From positions 1 through 64,000 of the forward strand of contig CADCVD010000164.1 of the NCBI GenBank assembly GCA_902806055.1: a stretch of DNA of 64,000 bases, in the 5' to 3' direction. Position numbers and translations under genes: made by a program. The notes under the pieces are model-generated. The model saw only the letters and a program-made list of their open reading frames with translations. It did no database searches and was not told the origin of the DNA. Each line of letters begins with the position of its first letter. Position 1 is the stretch's first letter. The stretch comes from an uncultured Rubrobacteraceae bacterium (GTDB taxonomy: Bacteria > Actinomycetota > Rubrobacteria > Rubrobacterales > Rubrobacteraceae). Of the stretch, positions 60,359-64,000 are shown one piece after another.

Positions 60359-60913
60359 GTGGATGCCCTCTTCGTCACCTCCAACCACAATAAGGCCCGC
60401 GAGGCGGCTGAGATCCTGAAGCTAGAGCTGCACACTGTCGCCCTCGAACTCCCCGAGCCACAGGGCCTCGACGTCGCAGAGGTCGCCGCCCAGAAGGCCC
60501 TCGTCGCTCGCGGCGTCCTGGGAGACCCGGATCAGCCCGTACTCGTCGAGGACTCGGGGCTCGTCTTCGAGGCCTGGAACGGGATGCCCGGTGCGCTGAC
60601 GAAGTGGTTCCTGAGGAGCGTCGGCAACGAGGGCCTGCTTCGGATGCTCTCCTTCTACGACGATCGCTCGGCCCGGGCGGTCTGTGCCGTCGCGGTCTCC
60701 TTTACCGGGGGCGACGTGCAAACGTTTATCGGCGAGGTGGAGGGGAGCATAGCGCCCGAGACCTGGGGCGAAGGCGGTTTCGGGTGGGACCCTATCTTTG
60801 TTCCACACGGCCACACGAGAACCTATGCTGAGCTCGGACCGGAGAAGCATAAGGACTCTCACCGCGCCCGCGCCCTGCGCGCCGCTCGGGAGGCGCTCCG
60901 AGCAGAGCACTAG
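60359..60913 (+). CDS. RdgB/HAM1-family non-canonical purine NTP pyrophosphatase
   Basis: LFVTSNHNKAREAAEILK, PVLVEDSGLVFEAWNGMPGALTKWFLR, EGSIAPETWGEGGFGWDPIFVP. Confidence 0.9.
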   Translation: MDALFVTSNHNKAREAAEILKLELHTVALELPEPQGLDVAEVAAQKALVARGVLGDPDQPVLVEDSGLVFEAWNGMPGALTKWFLRSVGNEGLLRMLSFYDDRSARAVCAVAVSFTGGDVQTFIGEVEGSIAPETWGEGGFGWDPIFVPHGHTRTYAELGPEKHKDSHRARALRAAREALRAEH

Positions 60914-61041
60914 ACTAGCCACACTTTGCATAGATACGCGTTGTAGTGTGCTTCGATGGCATGTTACCGGCGTGTTTAGCGAGGAACAGGGTCGTGGTAT
61001 TCTTCACGCAGAACGTACCTCAGTCAGGGAAGGGGACGACA

Positions 61042-62130
61042 GTGTCGGCAGAGAGCCAGCGCACGGAAGAAGAGAGCGTAGAGGCTCGCGAAGAGGTCCG
61101 TGAGGAGCCTAGCGAGAACGGCGCCGCAGCCTCCACAGATGGCGAGCATCTTGTAGAGCTTTACAAGAAGATGATTCTCATCCGAACCTTCGAGGAGGCG
61201 ACCCAGAGAGGATTCAGGCAGGGCAAGATCGGTGGCTACCTCCACGTCTACATCGGGCAGGAGGCCGTCGCCACGGGTTTCCTCGACGCTTATAAAGAGG
61301 GCGATAGGGTCATTACCGCTTACCGGGATCACCCGCACGTCCTACTCTTGGGAAGCGATCCCAAGAAGGTCATGGCCGAGCTCTACGGCAAGGGGACCGG
61401 TATCGTCAAGGGCAAGGGCGGCTCGATGCACCTCTTCGATGTCGAGAGAGGTTTTATGGGCGGTTACGGTATCGTGGGAGGTCACATACCGCTCGGGGTC
61501 GGCTTCGCCTACGCCATGCGCTACCAGCAGACTGACAACATTACCCAGCTCTACCTGGGCGACGGCTCGATGCACAACGGCGCCTTCCACGAGGCGGCCA
61601 ACATAAGCGGGCTCTGGGGCAAGGACGGGATGAACCCGTGTCTCTTCATCGTCGAGAACAACCAGTACGGGATGGGCACGAGCGTGGCCCGCTCGACGGC
61701 GATGACGGATCTCGCCGCCAAGTTCGACGCCTACGGCATCGAGAACGAGAAGGTCGACGGGATGGACCTCGAAGCCGTCCTCGAAGCCGCCCACCGGACG
61801 GCCGAGAAGGTGCGCGAGACCGGCAGACCCTACGCGGTCGAGGCCCTTACGTATCGAACCGCGCCGCACGGGGCGGCTGATTTCTTCGAGAAGTACCGCA
61901 CCAAGGACGAGGTCAAGAAGTGGCGCGAGCGCGACCCGATCGGTCTTCTAGAGCATAAGCTACTTGAGAGGGACATACTCGATGAGGAGAAGCTGGAGGA
62001 GATAAAGGGCGAGATGAAGGAGACCATAAACGAGGTCGTGAGCTTCGCGAACGAGAGCGAGGAGCCGCCCATCGAGGAGCTCTACTCCGACGTCTACGCG
62101 GGCCAAGACGAGTACCTGGGGGAGGAGTAG
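61042..62130 (+). CDS. pdhA: Pyruvate dehydrogenase E1 component, alpha subunit
   Basis: GQEAVATGFLDAYKEGDRVITAYRDHPHVL, GKGGSMHLFD, LYLGDGSMHNGAFHEAANISGLWG, FIVENNQYGMGTS. GTG at 61042 preferred. Confidence 0.93.
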   Translation: MSAESQRTEEESVEAREEVREEPSENGAAASTDGEHLVELYKKMILIRTFEEATQRGFRQGKIGGYLHVYIGQEAVATGFLDAYKEGDRVITAYRDHPHVLLLGSDPKKVMAELYGKGTGIVKGKGGSMHLFDVERGFMGGYGIVGGHIPLGVGFAYAMRYQQTDNITQLYLGDGSMHNGAFHEAANISGLWGKDGMNPCLFIVENNQYGMGTSVARSTAMTDLAAKFDAYGIENEKVDGMDLEAVLEAAHRTAEKVRETGRPYAVEALTYRTAPHGAADFFEKYRTKDEVKKWRERDPIGLLEHKLLERDILDEEKLEEIKGEMKETINEVVSFANESEEPPIEELYSDVYAGQDEYLGEE

Positions 62131-62134
62131 GGTA

Positions 62135-63127
62135 ATGCCCGAGAAGACCTACCGCGAGGCCCTGCGCGAGGCTATGACCCACGAGATGGAGAGCGACGAG
62201 TCGGTCATCCTGATGGGCGAGGACATCGGCGTCTACGGCGGTACCCACCTTATCACTGACGGCCTCATAGACCGCTTCGGGCCGAAGAGGGTCATCGATA
62301 CTCCCATCGCCGAGGGCGGGTTTACCGGCGCGGCGATAGGGATGGCGATGATGGGCATGAAGCCCATCGTGGAGATGATGACCTGGAACTTCTCGTTTCT
62401 GGCGTCCGATCAGATCATCCAGAACGCTGCCAAGGTGCGTTACTTCTCCGGCGGCCAGGTGGAGGTACCGCTCGTAATCCGCGGTCCCAACGGCGGCGGT
62501 GTGCAGCTCTCCGCCCAGCATACCCACTCTTTGGAGAACATGTACGGTCACTTCCCCGGTCTCAAGGTCGTCTCCCCGGTCACGCCGCATGACGTGAAGG
62601 GGATGATGCTCACCGCCATCCGGGACCCGAACCCGGTCATCTTCCTCGAGGCCGGCGCTCTCTACGGCACCAAGAGCGAGGTGCCGGAGGGGGACAACGC
62701 CGTACCGTTCGGGAAGGCGCGGATCGCTCGCGAAGGAACGGACGTAACGCTTATCTCCTACGGTCGTCAGGTCAACCTCTGCATGCGGGTAGCGGACAGG
62801 CTGGAGGAAGAGGACGACGTTTCTGCCGAGGTCATAGACGTGCGGTCTATACGGCCGCTGGACGAAGATACGCTTGTAGAGTCGGTCAAAAAGACGCACC
62901 GGGCGGTCGCGGTGCAGGAGCAGTGGCGTTTGTTCGGGGTCGCGAGCGAGGTAGCTTCGATCATCCAGGAGAAGGCGTTCGATTACCTCGACGCGCCCGT
63001 AATAAGAGTGAGCGGGGCGGAGGTGCCCGCGCCGTATGCGAGAAATCTGGAGGTTGCGGCGTTCCCGAGCGAGCAGCAGGTGGCGGACGCGGCGCGGCAG
63101 GTTTTGTATCAGGAGGTGGGAGCGTAG
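62135..63127 (+). CDS. pdhB: Pyruvate dehydrogenase E1 component, beta subunit
   Basis: YREALREAMTHEMESDESVILMGEDIGVYGGTHLITDGLIDRFGPKRVIDTPIAEGGFTGAAIGMAMMGMKPIVEMMTWNF. Confidence 0.95.
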   Translation: MPEKTYREALREAMTHEMESDESVILMGEDIGVYGGTHLITDGLIDRFGPKRVIDTPIAEGGFTGAAIGMAMMGMKPIVEMMTWNFSFLASDQIIQNAAKVRYFSGGQVEVPLVIRGPNGGGVQLSAQHTHSLENMYGHFPGLKVVSPVTPHDVKGMMLTAIRDPNPVIFLEAGALYGTKSEVPEGDNAVPFGKARIAREGTDVTLISYGRQVNLCMRVADRLEEEDDVSAEVIDVRSIRPLDEDTLVESVKKTHRAVAVQEQWRLFGVASEVASIIQEKAFDYLDAPVIRVSGAEVPAPYARNLEVAAFPSEQQVADAARQVLYQEVGA

Positions 63128-64000
63128 TGCCTGAAGTGATCATGCCCAAGATGGGCGACGCGATGGAGGAGGGCACCCTACTTCAGTGGCTCAAGAGCGA
63201 GGGCGACGATGTCTCCGAGGGGGATCCGATCGCGGAGATCGAGACCGACAAGGTCACCCTGGAGCTCGAAGCCGAAGACTCCGGTACCCTGGCCCAACTC
63301 ATGGCCGATGAGGGCCAGAGCATCCCCGTCGGTGAGGCGATAGCCTTTATCCAGGGCGAGGGCGAGGAGGTTCCAGAGAGAGACGGCAGCGGGGGCGCCC
63401 AGGCGGAAGCCGAGCAAGAGGCCGAAGGCTCCGACGAGGGCGGGGAAGACCAGGGCCAAACCGCCACGCAGACCGAACAACAGCAGGATCAGGCCTCCGG
63501 CGGCGGGGCGCAGGCCGGCGACGACGGTGCCAACGGCCACTTCCGTGCCTCGCCGATAGTCAAACGGCTCGCGCGCGAGAACAACCTGGACCTCTCGCAG
63601 GTAGAGGGCTCTGGCCCGCAGGGGCGCATCGTCGAGCGCGACGTGCGGGCGGCGATGGAGAGCGGCGCGGCGCAGGCTGACGGACAGGCGGAGCAGACCG
63701 ACGGGCAGGCTCAGGTCGAGGCGCCCGAGGAGGCGCAGCCCGAGCAGGCCGCCCAGCAGGGCTTCCAGCCCGCACACCTGCCGGAGCCGACGGATGCCCC
63801 AGGAACTACGCTCATGGAGCCCACCCGGATGCAGCGGGTTATAGGCGAGCGCATGACGGAGGCCAAGCAGCACGTCCCGCACTTCTACGCCTCTGTCGAG
63901 GTTAATATGGACGCGACGATGGCGCTGCGCAAGCAGCTCAACGAGCAGCTTGAAGAGGAAGGTGTAAAGCTCTCCGTCAACGACTTCGTGATGAAGGCGT
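63127..64000 (+). CDS. Dihydrolipoamide acyltransferase (E2), 3' truncated by window edge
   Basis: GTG 63127: VPEVIMPKMGDAMEEGTLLQWLKSEGDDVSEGDPIAEIETDKVTLELEAEDSG (lipoyl), FRASPIVKRLARENNLDLSQVEGSGPQGRIVERDV (E3-binding). Missing from the ORF track because no stop falls in the window. Confidence 0.93.
   Translation, partial: MPEVIMPKMGDAMEEGTLLQWLKSEGDDVSEGDPIAEIETDKVTLELEAEDSGTLAQLMADEGQSIPVGEAIAFIQGEGEEVPERDGSGGAQAEAEQEAEGSDEGGEDQGQTATQTEQQQDQASGGGAQAGDDGANGHFRASPIVKRLARENNLDLSQVEGSGPQGRIVERDVRAAMESGAAQADGQAEQTDGQAQVEAPEEAQPEQAAQQGFQPAHLPEPTDAPGTTLMEPTRMQRVIGERMTEAKQHVPHFYASVEVNMDATMALRKQLNEQLEEEGVKLSVNDFVMKA

Noticed and set aside
61913-62899. Minus-strand ORF (328 aa)
   Set aside because: Antisense to pdhA/pdhB; shadow ORF.

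Overview
This 64 kb high-GC window reads as actinobacterial chromosome. Gene content, operon style and GTG/TTG starts suggest a Rubrobacter-like organism, but this is inference and no database was searched. About 60 credible CDSs are present. Most are ordinary metabolism: (i) fatty-acid/acyl-CoA metabolism (0-7.7 kb and 14-22 kb), including a translationally coupled FabG-HadA-HadB-like trio; (ii) a PfkB kinase-ahcY pair; (iii) gltX followed by tRNA-Glu(CUC); (iv) a LutABC lactate-utilisation set, a lactate permease, and a GlcDEF operon overlapping a CitE-like lyase; (v) trmFO, ddl, an aminotransferase, an RdgB-like gene and a pyruvate dehydrogenase operon that runs off the right edge. The left edge cuts an enoyl-CoA hydratase. 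The most unusual structure is a ~110 bp imperfect direct repeat (offset 1675 bp). One copy is an intact tRNA-Glu plus terminator; the other is a decayed tRNA-Glu plus terminator at the 3' end of an unrelated ORF. Between them lies a metF that looks foreign. Other finds: two CDSs broken by apparent 1-nt deletions (a methyltransferase and a DUF389 protein), a 24-bp perfect tandem duplication of a ribosome-binding region, a decayed CheB C-terminus spread over three frames, two divergent copies of a small unknown protein family, and several strong palindromes in non-coding DNA. No CRISPR array, rRNA, intact transposase or recognisable defence system was seen, and I cannot claim a clearly novel system.
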